Program-made: the position numbers and the translations under genes
Part shown: positions 36,030-47,139 of the stretch, one piece after another
How the letters are laid out: each line of letters begins with the position of its first letter
How positions within the stretch are numbered: position 1 is the stretch's first letter
Assembly: GCA_024641305.1 (NCBI GenBank)
Contig: JAHEDI010000007.1
Coordinates: 47,664-111,663, forward strand
From: a bacterium
GTDB lineage: Bacteria > Actinomycetota > Acidimicrobiia > Spongiisociales > JAENVV01
Direction of reading: 5' to 3'
Length of the DNA stretch: 64,000 nucleotides
The notes under the pieces: generated by a model
What the model was told of the DNA's origin: nothing
Database searches by the model: none
The model's input: only the letters and a program-made list of their open reading frames with translations

Positions 36030-37034
36030 ATGCGATCACGAATTGCCGGGACTGGTTCGTTCACACCTGACCGGGTGATAACCAACTTCGAACTGGCTGA
36101 TGCACTCGGCACTACCGCTGACTGGATCGAGCAGCGCAGCGGTATCCAGGAACGACGCTGGGTGACCGGCCGAACAACGACCTCAGACCTAGCGTTCGAA
36201 GCCTCCGTCCGAGCCATGCAGGCCGCTGGTGTCACCGCCGTGGACCTTGACATGATCATGCTTGCCACGATCAGCCCCGACCATGACTTTCCGGGAACGG
36301 CCTGTTTCCTCCAACAAAAGCTCCATGCACCGGAGATTCCCGCCATCGACGTCCGGCAACAGTGCTCGGGCTTCATCTATGCACTGTCAATGGCCGATCT
36401 CTACATTCGGGCGGGTCAAGCAAAGACCGTTCTGGTCGTGGGGGCCGAAATTCACTCCAAGGGCCTCGACGTCTCTCCGCGGGGACGAGACGTCTCGATC
36501 CTGTTTGGCGATGGCGCCGGGGCAATGGTGCTGGAGGCGATTGAAACACCCTCGCCCGAGGACTCTCAGATCTACTCGACACACATTCACTCAGATGGGC
36601 GTGGCGCCAAGAGCCTGTGGGCCGAGGCCCCTGGGCAGGCGATGGCCGGGCACCGAATCACGGTTGAAGACATTGAAGCGGGCCGCCACTTCCCCATCAT
36701 GGACGGACGGCGGGTCTTCATGAACGCGGTGAAGCGGATGCCTGAATCCATCTACGAAGCGCTTGACGCCAACGGCGCGAAGATCGATGAGGTCGAATGG
36801 TTCTTCTTCCATCAAGCCAACCTGCGCATCAACGAAGCCGTCGCCAAACGGCTCGAAATCGACGGTTCCCGGGTATTTAATACCATCGCCCGATTCGGGA
36901 ACACCACCGCGGCCACCATCCCACTTGGCATTGATACTGCCGTCACCGAAGGCGCCCTCTCCAGGGGACAACTAGTAGCGCTCTCAACCTTCGGAGCCGG
37001 TTATACGTGGGGATCGGCGCTCCTGCGGTTCTAG
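36030..37034 (+). CDS. Beta-ketoacyl-ACP synthase III (FabH-like)
   Basis: A 334-aa thiolase-fold KAS III. Catalytic Cys in QQCSGFIYAL (about residue 112), His in FFFHQANLRI, Asn in RFGNTTAATIP. Starts fatty-acid chains from acyl-CoA and malonyl-ACP; paralogues also act in specialised lipid synthesis. No other fab genes adjacent; the neighbours are fatty-acyl-modifying genes on the same strand. Confidence 0.9.
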   Translation: MRSRIAGTGSFTPDRVITNFELADALGTTADWIEQRSGIQERRWVTGRTTTSDLAFEASVRAMQAAGVTAVDLDMIMLATISPDHDFPGTACFLQQKLHAPEIPAIDVRQQCSGFIYALSMADLYIRAGQAKTVLVVGAEIHSKGLDVSPRGRDVSILFGDGAGAMVLEAIETPSPEDSQIYSTHIHSDGRGAKSLWAEAPGQAMAGHRITVEDIEAGRHFPIMDGRRVFMNAVKRMPESIYEALDANGAKIDEVEWFFFHQANLRINEAVAKRLEIDGSRVFNTIARFGNTTAATIPLGIDTAVTEGALSRGQLVALSTFGAGYTWGSALLRF

Positions 37035-37064
37035 AGCCTTAATCCGGCCGGGCCTTCGCAACGA

Positions 37065-38300
37065 ATGTCATTCATGCGGGTAGCAATAGTTGGAACCGGA
37101 ATATCAGGGTTGGGCGCCGCCCATCGACTTAAAGATGATGTCGACCTGACTTTATATGAGGCGTCAGACTGGGTTGGCGGACACAGCCATACTGTCGATG
37201 TCGAAATCGCCGGGGTTTCCCTGGCGGTCGACACGGGATTCATCGTCTACAACACCCAGACCTATCCACTCCTGACAGCCTTGTTCGCCGAACTCGGCGT
37301 AGAGACCGAACCAAGCAACATGTCGTTCGCAATCGCCGGACCCCCGGTCGAATACGAGGGCAGCCTGGCAGGGATGACAGCCTCCCCGTCAGCCCTCTTG
37401 CGGGTCAGTCATTGGCAGATGATGAGAGATATCCTTCGCTTCAACCGGTATATCCAGACCGTCGACATCGACGACCCCGAGCTTCGACTCGGAGACCTCA
37501 CCGCCGGCTACTCAAGTGCCTTTCGTGAACGGTACCTGCTTCCGATGGGGGCGGCGATCTGGTCAACGCCGGCGGCCGAAATGGCCGACTACCCGGCCGC
37601 CACGCTCGCTCGATTTTTCCGAAACCACGGCCTCGTACAGCTCCGCAATCGCCCGCAGTGGCGAACCGTCTCTGGCGGTAGTCGCCGCTACGTTGAAAAG
37701 CTAAGTGCCCCCTTCTCGCAGAACATCCGGCTCGACGAACCGGTCGTCAGTGTCCGGCGAGATTCGTCCGGAGTCGAGATCCTCAGTAGCTCCGGCTCTG
37801 AGCGATTCGACCAGGTGATCTTCGCCACGCACGCCGATACCACCCTGGCTCTGCTCGGATCCGAATCAACCTCGCACGAACAGTCGATCCTCGGGAGTTT
37901 TGCGTACTCCCGGAACCGTGCAGTCCTTCACACCGATCCGCGCTTCATGCCAAGGCATCGGCGGGCGTGGGCAAGTTGGAACGTCAAGACCGGTCAAAAG
38001 GGTGATCTCCCGTCTGTCACGTATTGGATGAACCGTCTTCAGAACCTGACAACCGACGTACCGGTGTTCGTATCGCTCAACCCGCCGGAAGAACCCGACC
38101 ACCAGTTGGGCTCCTGGGACTACGATCATCCTATGTTCGATCGGGCGGCCATTTCGGCACAAGCTGAATTGCCTTCCATACAAGGGACCAAACGTTCCTA
38201 TTACTGCGGCGCCTACGCCCGCTACGGCTTTCATGAAGATGGACTGATGTCCGGATACGCAGCTGCCGATGCCCTCCTTCGTCAACCCGCCGACCTATGA
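37065..38300 (+). CDS. FAD-dependent amine-oxidase-family protein (lipid-modification cluster)
   Basis: A 411-aa flavoprotein: dinucleotide motif VAIVGTGISGLGAAHRL at the N-terminus, WVGGHSHTVD, substrate domain, and C-terminal FAD contact (GAYARYGFHEDGLMSGYAAADAL). This is the NAD(P)-binding oxidase found beside DUF1365 and Cfa-type synthase genes in many bacteria. In proteobacteria related sets modify unsaturated acyl chains of phospholipids. An alternative start is ATG 37074. Confidence 0.87.
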   Translation: MSFMRVAIVGTGISGLGAAHRLKDDVDLTLYEASDWVGGHSHTVDVEIAGVSLAVDTGFIVYNTQTYPLLTALFAELGVETEPSNMSFAIAGPPVEYEGSLAGMTASPSALLRVSHWQMMRDILRFNRYIQTVDIDDPELRLGDLTAGYSSAFRERYLLPMGAAIWSTPAAEMADYPAATLARFFRNHGLVQLRNRPQWRTVSGGSRRYVEKLSAPFSQNIRLDEPVVSVRRDSSGVEILSSSGSERFDQVIFATHADTTLALLGSESTSHEQSILGSFAYSRNRAVLHTDPRFMPRHRRAWASWNVKTGQKGDLPSVTYWMNRLQNLTTDVPVFVSLNPPEEPDHQLGSWDYDHPMFDRAAISAQAELPSIQGTKRSYYCGAYARYGFHEDGLMSGYAAADALLRQPADL

Positions 38301-39055
38301 ACTCGCTCTACGTCGGCAAGGTCAGCCACCGACGCACCCGGCCCAAAGAACACTCCTTCTCCTATGGCGTGTACTGGATGTTGCTCGACCTCGACGACCT
38401 CGGCGGTGCGAACGCGGCCAGCCGGGTGTTCTCCGTCGACAAGCCAAATGTGTATTCGTTCCGACAGGGTGACCATGGCCCCCGGGACGGATCCTCTTTG
38501 AAGACATGGATCACGGGCCAGACCGCCCAGGCGGGAATCGAGATCGGCCGGGTTCGTTTGTTGACGATGCCGCGTCTGTTTGGATACGCCTTCAACCCGC
38601 TCAGCATATGGTTTTGTGACGATCCGTCCGGAAACCTGGCTGCCGTGCTGTACGAAGTACGCAACACGTTCGGGGAGTACCACAGCTACCTCCTCCCGGT
38701 CGACGACCCATCCCCGGTCATACACGAATGGGACAAACAGTTCTTTGTCTCACCCTTTATCGACATGGGGGCTCGCTACCGCTTCGCCCTCTCGGCACCC
38801 GGAGAACTGATGAAACTCACGGTTTCCGAATCCGACAGGAACGGTCACCTGTTCAGCGCCGTCATGTCTGGCCGACGGGCACCACTAACCACCGGAACGC
38901 TCGTCCGGTTGCTCGTGTCACATCCCTTGCTTACGTTCAGAGTGATGATCGGTATCCACTGGCAGGCTCTCCATCTCTGGCGCAAAGGTGCCGACTATCG
39001 CCGACGCCCGGAGGCTCCCTCGTCAGAAGTTTCAATGCCGTTGGTTCATGGATGA
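38297..39055 (+). CDS. DUF1365 family protein
   Basis: A 252-aa DUF1365 protein. Recognisable segments are YVGKVSHRRTRPKEHSFSYGVYW at the N-terminus, RLLTMPRLFGYAFNPLSIWF and KQFFVSPFIDM, conserved across the family. Biochemical role unknown; genetically tied to Cfa-type synthases. Overlaps both neighbours by 4 bp. Confidence 0.9.
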   Translation: MNSLYVGKVSHRRTRPKEHSFSYGVYWMLLDLDDLGGANAASRVFSVDKPNVYSFRQGDHGPRDGSSLKTWITGQTAQAGIEIGRVRLLTMPRLFGYAFNPLSIWFCDDPSGNLAAVLYEVRNTFGEYHSYLLPVDDPSPVIHEWDKQFFVSPFIDMGARYRFALSAPGELMKLTVSESDRNGHLFSAVMSGRRAPLTTGTLVRLLVSHPLLTFRVMIGIHWQALHLWRKGADYRRRPEAPSSEVSMPLVHG

Positions 39056-40233
39056 TTGATCGACTGGTGCTTCGCGTTCTCGGTGCAGGCGTAGCGGTCG
39101 GGTCACTGGACGTGACCTTCGCAGACGGTTCGAAAGGAGCCTTGACGGGATCCGAGCCCGGGCCGAAGGCGACCGTGCGCCTCATCAAGGCCGGCTCGCT
39201 TCGCAGAGTGTTGTGGGGCGGATCGAATGCCTTGGTCGAGGCATATATGGCAGGCGAATTCGAGCCAGACGATCTCACCGATTTCCTCTTTTTCGCTGCG
39301 CTGAACCAGAAGCATTGGGCCGAGCGGCATCCGCTCCTCTATACGCTTGGCCGCAAAATGGGCACCTGGTTGCCAACCAGCAATCGGACCGTCGCAGTTG
39401 ACTCGATGGTCGATCACTACAACCTCGGCAACGAATTTTACCAAGCCTGGCTGGACCCTTCCATGACATACTCGGCCGCCCGGTTCAGCCTCGCCGGCGC
39501 TTCTGACGACGTTTCACTCGAAGACGCCCAGCAGGCAAAATACGCTCGCCTCGCAGAGATGGCCGACCTCCGACCCGGCCAATCTGTGCTCGAGATCGGT
39601 ACCGGATGGGGAGGGATGGCTCGCTACGCAGCCAGCCTCGGATGCCACGTGACAACGTTGACGATTGCCGAGGCTCAGGCCCGGTACGCCGTCGACAAGA
39701 ACCGGGCCGCCGAACTCGACGGCATGATCGACGTTCAACTCCTCGACTACTCGAAGATCGAGGGCCAGTTCGATCGGGTGGTCTCCATCGAGATGATCGA
39801 GTCGATCGACGATTCACGCTGGCCAGACTACTTCGACACGATCGCCAGGGTCCTCAAGCCGGGCGGCCGAGCCGGCCTCCAGGTCATACTCATCAACGAC
39901 GAGTTCTACGACTCCTACCGAACAAACGAAGACTTCATCCGTCGCTACATTTTTCCTGGCGGAATGGTTCCGAGTCCGCGAGTCCTCAAGGATCTCACCT
40001 CGAGGAGCGGCCTGACCTGGGATACCGAGGAACGATTCGGGCTCGACTACGCCCGGACCTTGAAGGAATGGCAGGTGCGATTCGAATCGGCTTGGCTCCA
40101 GATAGCTCCGCTCGGATTTGACGAAACCTTCCGGAAAATGTGGAAGACATACTTGTCCTACTGCGAAGCTGGCTTTCGCGCGGGCCGAATCGACGTAACG
40201 CAGTTCAGCCTCACTCGCCCCGCAAACATCTAA
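39052..40233 (+). CDS. Cyclopropane-fatty-acyl-phospholipid synthase family methyltransferase
   Basis: A 393-aa SAM enzyme from ATG 39052 (MIDRLVLRVLG) overlapping the DUF1365 stop; the track extension of 108 residues is spurious. N-terminal lipid-binding part (about 1-110), YNLGNEFYQAWLDPSMTYSAA, SAM motif VLEIGTGWGGMA, YIFPGGMVPS, and YCEAGFRAGRIDVTQFSL at the end. It adds a methylene or methyl group to unsaturated acyl chains in membrane lipids. Confidence 0.92.
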   Translation: MIDRLVLRVLGAGVAVGSLDVTFADGSKGALTGSEPGPKATVRLIKAGSLRRVLWGGSNALVEAYMAGEFEPDDLTDFLFFAALNQKHWAERHPLLYTLGRKMGTWLPTSNRTVAVDSMVDHYNLGNEFYQAWLDPSMTYSAARFSLAGASDDVSLEDAQQAKYARLAEMADLRPGQSVLEIGTGWGGMARYAASLGCHVTTLTIAEAQARYAVDKNRAAELDGMIDVQLLDYSKIEGQFDRVVSIEMIESIDDSRWPDYFDTIARVLKPGGRAGLQVILINDEFYDSYRTNEDFIRRYIFPGGMVPSPRVLKDLTSRSGLTWDTEERFGLDYARTLKEWQVRFESAWLQIAPLGFDETFRKMWKTYLSYCEAGFRAGRIDVTQFSLTRPANI

Positions 40234-40265
40234 TCTGAGGCATCCAAACCGAGAGGACTGTCCGC

Positions 40266-40484
40266 ATGTCAGATTTCATCGAGCAGGGCGTCGTAAAGAT
40301 CATCGAGGTCATCGGAATCTCCGAAGTGAGCTTTGAGGACGCCATCCAGCGCGGAGTCGCCAAGGCGGCAGAGTCGGTCAAGGGCATCACCGGTGTCGAG
40401 GTACAGAACATGACCGCTCGCGTGAAAGACGGCAAGGTCATCCAGTATCACGCCAACATGAAGCTGGCCTTCGCCGTCAGGTAG
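40266..40484 (+). CDS. Dodecin
   Basis: A 72-aa flavin-binding dodecin: VVKIIEVIGISEVSFEDAIQRG and the strand VQNMTARVKDGKVIQYHANMKLAFAV. Dodecins form 12-mers that store or buffer riboflavin/FMN, and in actinomycetes also bind CoA. AGAGGA lies 10 nt before the ATG. Confidence 0.93.
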   Translation: MSDFIEQGVVKIIEVIGISEVSFEDAIQRGVAKAAESVKGITGVEVQNMTARVKDGKVIQYHANMKLAFAVR

Positions 40485-40504
40485 TCGCGACAAACCGCTC
40501 CAAA

Positions 40505-42691
40505 CTACTGAAGAATCAAATCCAGATCCGCCGATTTCGAAGCCAGGATGAATGCCACCGCTGGGATGGATTCGGTTTGAAGGATCAAGGCATCCAGGAC
40601 GTCTGCGAATCCGGCGACGTCGGTCGGATCAGGCGTAGGCAACCCCAAAAAGGCGATATCGGCCGTGCGGGACGTCGATGAAATCACTTCGGGGGCAGGT
40701 CGAGGATCCACGATGATCTCGACCTCGGCATCGATTCGAGCAGACTTGATGAGGGCGGATAGGTTTTGGCGGGCTTCTTCAGCCCCGCCCGGGTTGACGA
40801 CAATCATCCGGACGGTCACCGTTGCCCCGCGCCACTCCAGGCTGGTTGCCAACAGATGAGACAGCGTCAGCATCAAAGCACCATTGCCCCGAATTCCGTG
40901 GAGCCACACATCGATTCGCTGGCGACGACCAAAACTTTCCGACGGAACCGCTCGCACCAGCACGATGTTGCGGTTGGCATGGTGAATGTTGGACAGCATC
41001 GTGGCGTACTCGGTGCGATTACCGGTCGTCTCACCGTCACCGAGCATGATCGTATTCGGGATCAGCGTGCCGAGCCCATAGGCTTCGACCAGCAAGCCCA
41101 CGCCGATGTAGGGCGTGGGGGCGGAGACGACTCGGACGAGCGCTTCGACGCTCTTCTCCTCAAGGTGGTCCCGGATCGTGGCGGCCAACTGGGTCTTACG
41201 CTCACTCGTCACCGGATCGGGGAGGATCGTCGCAACGCTCAGGATTCCCCGGTCGTGCGAGATGGTGTTCGCCAGGTCGATGAGATACCAGCGTTTGGAG
41301 GGACTGCCGGCCAGCACGAGGAAGTTGGGCCGCCAGGTCTTGGCATATCCGGAGGAGCGCAGGTTGATGAGTCCCCACCGGATCAAAGCTTGCCAAGCTC
41401 CCTCACGCGCATCGCCCCAGGTGGTTTTGATGCCGCGACGCTGGAGCCAGAGATAGATCCCAAGAACAATGAAGGCCGCCACCACCGTTGCCACCGGGTT
41501 GATCAGAAACATGACCGCCGAACATCCGACTGCCCCAAGAGCCGACAGCGCCCAATGGACCCGAAAGGTAGGCCGGAACGACGGCGAACGCAGGAAGCGT
41601 TCCACGGCTGATACGACGTTTACAACGGCGTAGGTAGCCAGAAAGAACATCGTGAGTATCGGGGCGATAACGTTCAAGTCTCCAAGGGCGATGGCTCCGA
41701 GGGCGAGGGCCAAGGAGACATAGGTGCCGATGCGTGGCTCGTCGGACGGACCGGAACCCCTCCCGACAAAACGCAGGGGCCTGGGGAGGATGTTGTCGCG
41801 CGCCAGCGCCTGCAAGATACGCGGGGCACCCAGAATGCTGCCAACGGCACTCGACAACGTCGCACCCCAGACACCGACCAATATCGCATCGCCCCAGATG
41901 GCGATTCTGCGCATGATGAGCGGATCGTTGATGAGGTCGGCGGTGGAGGCGGATCGGGCCAAGACGAACGGAATGGTCATATACACGAGGTAGCTGACCC
42001 CGATGGCCGCCATCGTGCCGCGGGGAATCGAACGCCTCGGATCGACCAGGTCGCCGCTCATGTTGACGCCGGCCATGATGCCGGTCACAGCCGGGAAGAA
42101 CACCGCGAAGACCAACCAAAACCCGACGGTCGGTTGGCCGACGGTGGCCACGGCGGCGTCCGGCAGGGGGTCGCCGAAGAAGAACGACACCAGAGATATC
42201 ACGATCCCGGCCATGATGAAGTACTGCACCCGGATGGCCGTACGAGCCGAAATCAATGCCAGGGCGGTTACCGCAATTGCGGTCGCGGCTGCGACGATCC
42301 GCTGATCGAACGAGGGAAAGACGACGGTAAGGCTCTCAGCGAAACCGATGGTGTACAAAGAGACGGACAGTGCCTGAGCGATGTACAAGGGGATACCGAT
42401 CGCCCCGCCAACCTCGATGCCCAACGCCCGACTGATCATGTAGTAGGCACCGCCAGTTTTGATCCGCTGGTCGGTGGCTATCTGAGAGATCGACAAACCG
42501 GTAAGAAAGGTAATCCCGGTAGCGATCGTCACGATGATCAGGGTTCCGGCCAGGCCGGCATTTCCGACTACCCACCCGAACCGCAGGTACATAATGACAC
42601 CGAGGATCGTCAGAATCGACGGGGTGAACACCCCACCGAACGTCCCAAGGCCCACAGGAGCGGGCTTGTCCGCTATGCCAGCTTCAGTCAT
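40505..42691 (-). CDS. APC-superfamily transporter, cation-chloride cotransporter (SLC12)-like
   Basis: A 728-aa carrier from the ATG (MTEAGIADKPAPVGLGTFGGVF); the track start is an upstream TTG without a binding site. Twelve spans (about 20-455) open with the SLC12-like GVFTPSILTILGVIMYLRFGWVVGNAG, then a long cytoplasmic domain (about 470-728) with RPNFLVLAGSPSKRWYLIDLAN. That tail is like the C-terminal domain of eukaryotic Na-K-Cl cotransporters. The ion or amino acid carried is not decidable. Preceded by a short coupled ORF. Confidence 0.85.
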   Translation of the reverse strand: MTEAGIADKPAPVGLGTFGGVFTPSILTILGVIMYLRFGWVVGNAGLAGTLIIVTIATGITFLTGLSISQIATDQRIKTGGAYYMISRALGIEVGGAIGIPLYIAQALSVSLYTIGFAESLTVVFPSFDQRIVAAATAIAVTALALISARTAIRVQYFIMAGIVISLVSFFFGDPLPDAAVATVGQPTVGFWLVFAVFFPAVTGIMAGVNMSGDLVDPRRSIPRGTMAAIGVSYLVYMTIPFVLARSASTADLINDPLIMRRIAIWGDAILVGVWGATLSSAVGSILGAPRILQALARDNILPRPLRFVGRGSGPSDEPRIGTYVSLALALGAIALGDLNVIAPILTMFFLATYAVVNVVSAVERFLRSPSFRPTFRVHWALSALGAVGCSAVMFLINPVATVVAAFIVLGIYLWLQRRGIKTTWGDAREGAWQALIRWGLINLRSSGYAKTWRPNFLVLAGSPSKRWYLIDLANTISHDRGILSVATILPDPVTSERKTQLAATIRDHLEEKSVEALVRVVSAPTPYIGVGLLVEAYGLGTLIPNTIMLGDGETTGNRTEYATMLSNIHHANRNIVLVRAVPSESFGRRQRIDVWLHGIRGNGALMLTLSHLLATSLEWRGATVTVRMIVVNPGGAEEARQNLSALIKSARIDAEVEIIVDPRPAPEVISSTSRTADIAFLGLPTPDPTDVAGFADVLDALILQTESIPAVAFILASKSADLDLILQ

Positions 42692-42777
42692 TCGGTGGAA
42701 ACTTGCATCGTCGAAGGACGTCCGAAACAACGATGCTGGTTGAATTCGTCACGCCCTCTTGATCCCTGCATCAGCAT
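42688..42777 (-). CDS. Short leader ORF coupled to the SLC12-like transporter
   Basis: A 29-codon ORF (MLMQGSRGRDEFNQHRCFG...) with a good binding site (GAGGAG, 6 nt before ATG). Its TGA overlaps the transporter ATG as ATGA. The transporter itself has no binding site at that ATG, so it may depend on translation of this leader. No run of a single amino acid that would point to classical attenuation. Too short for the track. Confidence 0.5.
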   Translation of the reverse strand: MLMQGSRGRDEFNQHRCFGRPSTMQVSTE

Positions 42778-42913
42778 GCTCTCTCCTCAGCGATCAATCG
42801 CAGCGGGGCCATGATAGGCGACCGCCGCGCGGCGTATCTGAAGAGGAAGACAATTCGTTGCCGCTCACACCCTGAGTCGTTCGAAGCCCGGCTAGTCCTC
42901 TACAGTTCTCGCC

Positions 42914-43732
42914 ATGGATTTCGCAAGCGACGTCATCACCGTCGAACAAGACGGCCACATCGGCACGGTCTGGCTCGACCGGCCGGAGAAACTCAATGCC
43001 ATGGGTCAGGCCTTCTGGACCGATCTTCCCCTCGCTATGCAAGCCGTCGGAGAGGCGGAGGACATCCGGGTCGTGGTCCTGGCGGCGCGGGGCACTGCGT
43101 TCTCCGTCGGACTGGATCTCGTCGAATTCGCCGGCGTCAGCGTCGGTTCAGGGGATTCGCCGGCCGCCAAGGCCAAGAGTGCCTATCAAGAGATAAAGCG
43201 CATGCAAGCCGCACTGTCGGCCGTGGCCGATTGTCCCAAACCGGTTATTGCGGCCATTCACGGCTACTGCCTAGGTGGTGGGATCGACCTCATTACGGCC
43301 GCTGACATCAGGATTGCCTCCCGAGATGCCGTGTTCGCAATTCGAGAAACGAAGATTGCCATCGTCGCCGATGTCGGAACCCTGCAACGACTCCCGGCCA
43401 TTCTTGGCTCCGGCCATGTCGCCGAACTGGCGTATACGGGCAAGGACATCGACGGCGCTCGCGCCGAAAAAATCGGACTTGTCAACGACCTTTTTGACGA
43501 CGTTGCCAGTCTGCACAAAGCTGCCTGGTCCATGGCTCAGGACATTGCTGCCAATTCTCCCCTGGTGGTGGAGGGAACCAAGCACATCATGCGAGCCAAC
43601 GAGGGCCGGACGGTCGCCGAGGCTCTCGACTACGTGGCGCTCTACAACGCTTCCCACCTCCAGTCGGCCGACCTCATGGAGGCGATGGTCGCCTACGCGG
43701 AAAAGCGCTCTCCGATCTTCACGGGGAAATAG
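42914..43732 (+). CDS. Crotonase-family, dienoyl-CoA isomerase-like protein
   Basis: A 272-aa enoyl-CoA hydratase/isomerase superfamily protein. Oxyanion-hole strands are RGTAFSVGLDL and IHGYCLGGGIDLI. The segment ETKIAIVADVGTLQRLPAILG fits the delta(3,5)-delta(2,4)-dienoyl-CoA isomerase (ECH1) branch with its Asp general acid/base. Role in beta-oxidation of unsaturated chains is inferred. Short gap to the manC gene. Confidence 0.85.
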   Translation: MDFASDVITVEQDGHIGTVWLDRPEKLNAMGQAFWTDLPLAMQAVGEAEDIRVVVLAARGTAFSVGLDLVEFAGVSVGSGDSPAAKAKSAYQEIKRMQAALSAVADCPKPVIAAIHGYCLGGGIDLITAADIRIASRDAVFAIRETKIAIVADVGTLQRLPAILGSGHVAELAYTGKDIDGARAEKIGLVNDLFDDVASLHKAAWSMAQDIAANSPLVVEGTKHIMRANEGRTVAEALDYVALYNASHLQSADLMEAMVAYAEKRSPIFTGK

Positions 43733-43734
43733 CC

Positions 43735-44775
43735 TTGATCATTCCCGTAATCCTGTCGGGTGGATCCGGCACCCGTTTGTGGCCTCTTTCTCGCAAGGCG
43801 ATGCCGAAACAGTTTCGATCACTCACGGGGACCAACACCCTGATCCAGGACACCGCCTCGCGGCTCACGTCCCTGAGCAACGTCGACAGACCACTGGTCG
43901 TATGCGGGGCTGCCCATGTCAACCGAGTCATTGATCAGTTGGGCGTCGCTCCGTCGATCCTGATCGAACCGGCGGCCAAAAACACGGCTCCGGCAGTCGC
44001 CAGCGCCTGTTTGGCTGCGGTCGAACGGGACGCGAATGCCATCGTTGTGGTTCTTCCGTCCGATCACGTCATCGGTGACGTCACCGAGTTTGCCCGCATG
44101 GTGAGCCTGGCCACCACCACGGCCGGCCAGGGTTACATGACAACATTTGGGGTGATCCCCACCTATGCGGCGACTGGATATGGATACATCCAGCCCGGCC
44201 GACCCATCGCGCATGGAGCGAGCCGGATTGCGGCGTTCGTTGAAAAGCCGGATGTCAATACGGCGACCCGATATCTTGAGGAAGGATTCCTGTGGAACGC
44301 CGGAATCTTTGTGTTTAGAGCAGCGGATTTCCTCACCGAACTGGAGATACACGCCCCAACGATGTTTGAACTTGTGACGACCGCATACGAAGGATCCACA
44401 CTTACGGGCAACACTCGCCTCCTCGACAGCGACAGCTGGAACGCCATCGAGCCATTATCAGTCGACTACGCCGTAATGGAATCGACCACGCGAGGTGCCG
44501 TACTGCCGCTGTCGTGTGGATGGAGTGACATCGGGTCCTGGGCGACGTTGTACGACCTCGGAAACGCCGACAAAGACGGAAACGTCGTCGGTGGTCAGGT
44601 CTACCTGTCGAACGTCAAAAACTCGTATGTACGTTCGGAGTCGAAACCGGTCGTGGTTCTAGGTGTTCACGACTTGATCATTGTCGAAACCGAGGACTCG
44701 GTTCTCGTGATGCACCGTGATTCAGCCGAAGACATCAAGACCGTCGCCGAACGGCTGCCAGACGACCTGAAATGA
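43735..44775 (+). CDS. manC: Mannose-1-phosphate guanylyltransferase
   Basis: A 346-aa nucleotidyltransferase forming GDP-mannose from mannose-1-phosphate and GTP. Signature LSGGSGTRLWPLSRKAMPKQF at the N-terminus (TTG start), EPAAKNTAPAVA, FVEKPD, then WNAGIFVF and a left-handed helix end. It lacks the C-terminal phosphomannose-isomerase domain of bifunctional enzymes. GDP-mannose feeds cell-envelope glycans. Confidence 0.92.
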   Translation: MIIPVILSGGSGTRLWPLSRKAMPKQFRSLTGTNTLIQDTASRLTSLSNVDRPLVVCGAAHVNRVIDQLGVAPSILIEPAAKNTAPAVASACLAAVERDANAIVVVLPSDHVIGDVTEFARMVSLATTTAGQGYMTTFGVIPTYAATGYGYIQPGRPIAHGASRIAAFVEKPDVNTATRYLEEGFLWNAGIFVFRAADFLTELEIHAPTMFELVTTAYEGSTLTGNTRLLDSDSWNAIEPLSVDYAVMESTTRGAVLPLSCGWSDIGSWATLYDLGNADKDGNVVGGQVYLSNVKNSYVRSESKPVVVLGVHDLIIVETEDSVLVMHRDSAEDIKTVAERLPDDLK

Positions 44776-45614
44776 GCGCGCTGCTCGCCCTGGCATCGGC
44801 GGTCAGTTTCGGGTTCTCAGACTTCTTCGGTGGGTACGCATCCAAACAGATGGCTGCTACCAGAGTGGCCTTTCGGGCGGCCCTGACGGCGCTCGCTCTT
44901 GCTACGACTGGTTGGCTGATCATGGGCGGCGAAATCACGCTCCGGGACACGCTGTACGGTGCGGGCTCCGGATTGGCCGGCATGCTCGGCCTCGTCTTCC
45001 TCTTCAAAGCCCTGGCCGTCGGACCCATGGCCGCCGTATCGCCGTTGACCGCGTTCGTCGGAGCCATCGTGCCTTTCTCCGTCGGCTTGCTCACTGGGGA
45101 GCGGCCCTCGGCGCTGGCCCTGACCGGGGCGGCGTTCGGCCTCATTGCCGTTCCGCTCGTCTCCGGGTTTGACAGGGCGCCTGAACACCGACCGGCCCGG
45201 TCCACGCTGATCATGGCTGCCCTGGCGGGGCTTGGCTTCGGCGCGTTCTTCGCGTTCATCGCACAGATCGACGAAGCAGCGGGGCTCTGGCCGCTCATCC
45301 CGGCCAAGGTGGCAGCCATCGTGGTCCTCGGCACGATTCTTCTGGCCACACGCGACCGGCCAGGTGCGCCCCCGGCGGCAGCCCGCTGGGCGTACGCGTC
45401 GGGTTTCATCGACATGGTGGCCAACATCTTTTTCTTGCTGGCCAGCCAGATAGGACTGCTATCCATCACGGGCGTAATCTCGTCCCTCTACCCGGCCGTC
45501 ACGGTGGGCCTCGGCCGGGTCGTGCTGAAGGAGCGGCTCAGCTTCGTTCAGATCGCCGGAGTGGGTTTGATCATTGCGGCGCTCGCACTCATCGGCTACG
45601 CCCCCTCGACCTAA
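44772..45614 (+). CDS. EamA/DMT-family transporter
   Basis: A 280-aa protein with about ten spans in two EamA repeats (LLALASAVSFGFSDFFGGY...; FGAFFAFIAQIDEAAGLW...). It ends with the typical VVLKERLSFVQIAGVGLIIAALALI. Substrate unknown. Starts with 4-bp overlap of manC. Confidence 0.88.
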   Translation: MSALLALASAVSFGFSDFFGGYASKQMAATRVAFRAALTALALATTGWLIMGGEITLRDTLYGAGSGLAGMLGLVFLFKALAVGPMAAVSPLTAFVGAIVPFSVGLLTGERPSALALTGAAFGLIAVPLVSGFDRAPEHRPARSTLIMAALAGLGFGAFFAFIAQIDEAAGLWPLIPAKVAAIVVLGTILLATRDRPGAPPAAARWAYASGFIDMVANIFFLLASQIGLLSITGVISSLYPAVTVGLGRVVLKERLSFVQIAGVGLIIAALALIGYAPST

Positions 45615-45639
45615 CCGCCTCCGGAAAGATTCCGACCGC

Positions 45640-47115
<1,476 letters not shown>

Positions 47116-47139
47116 CTAGAGCAGGTAGCGTCCTGCCCC

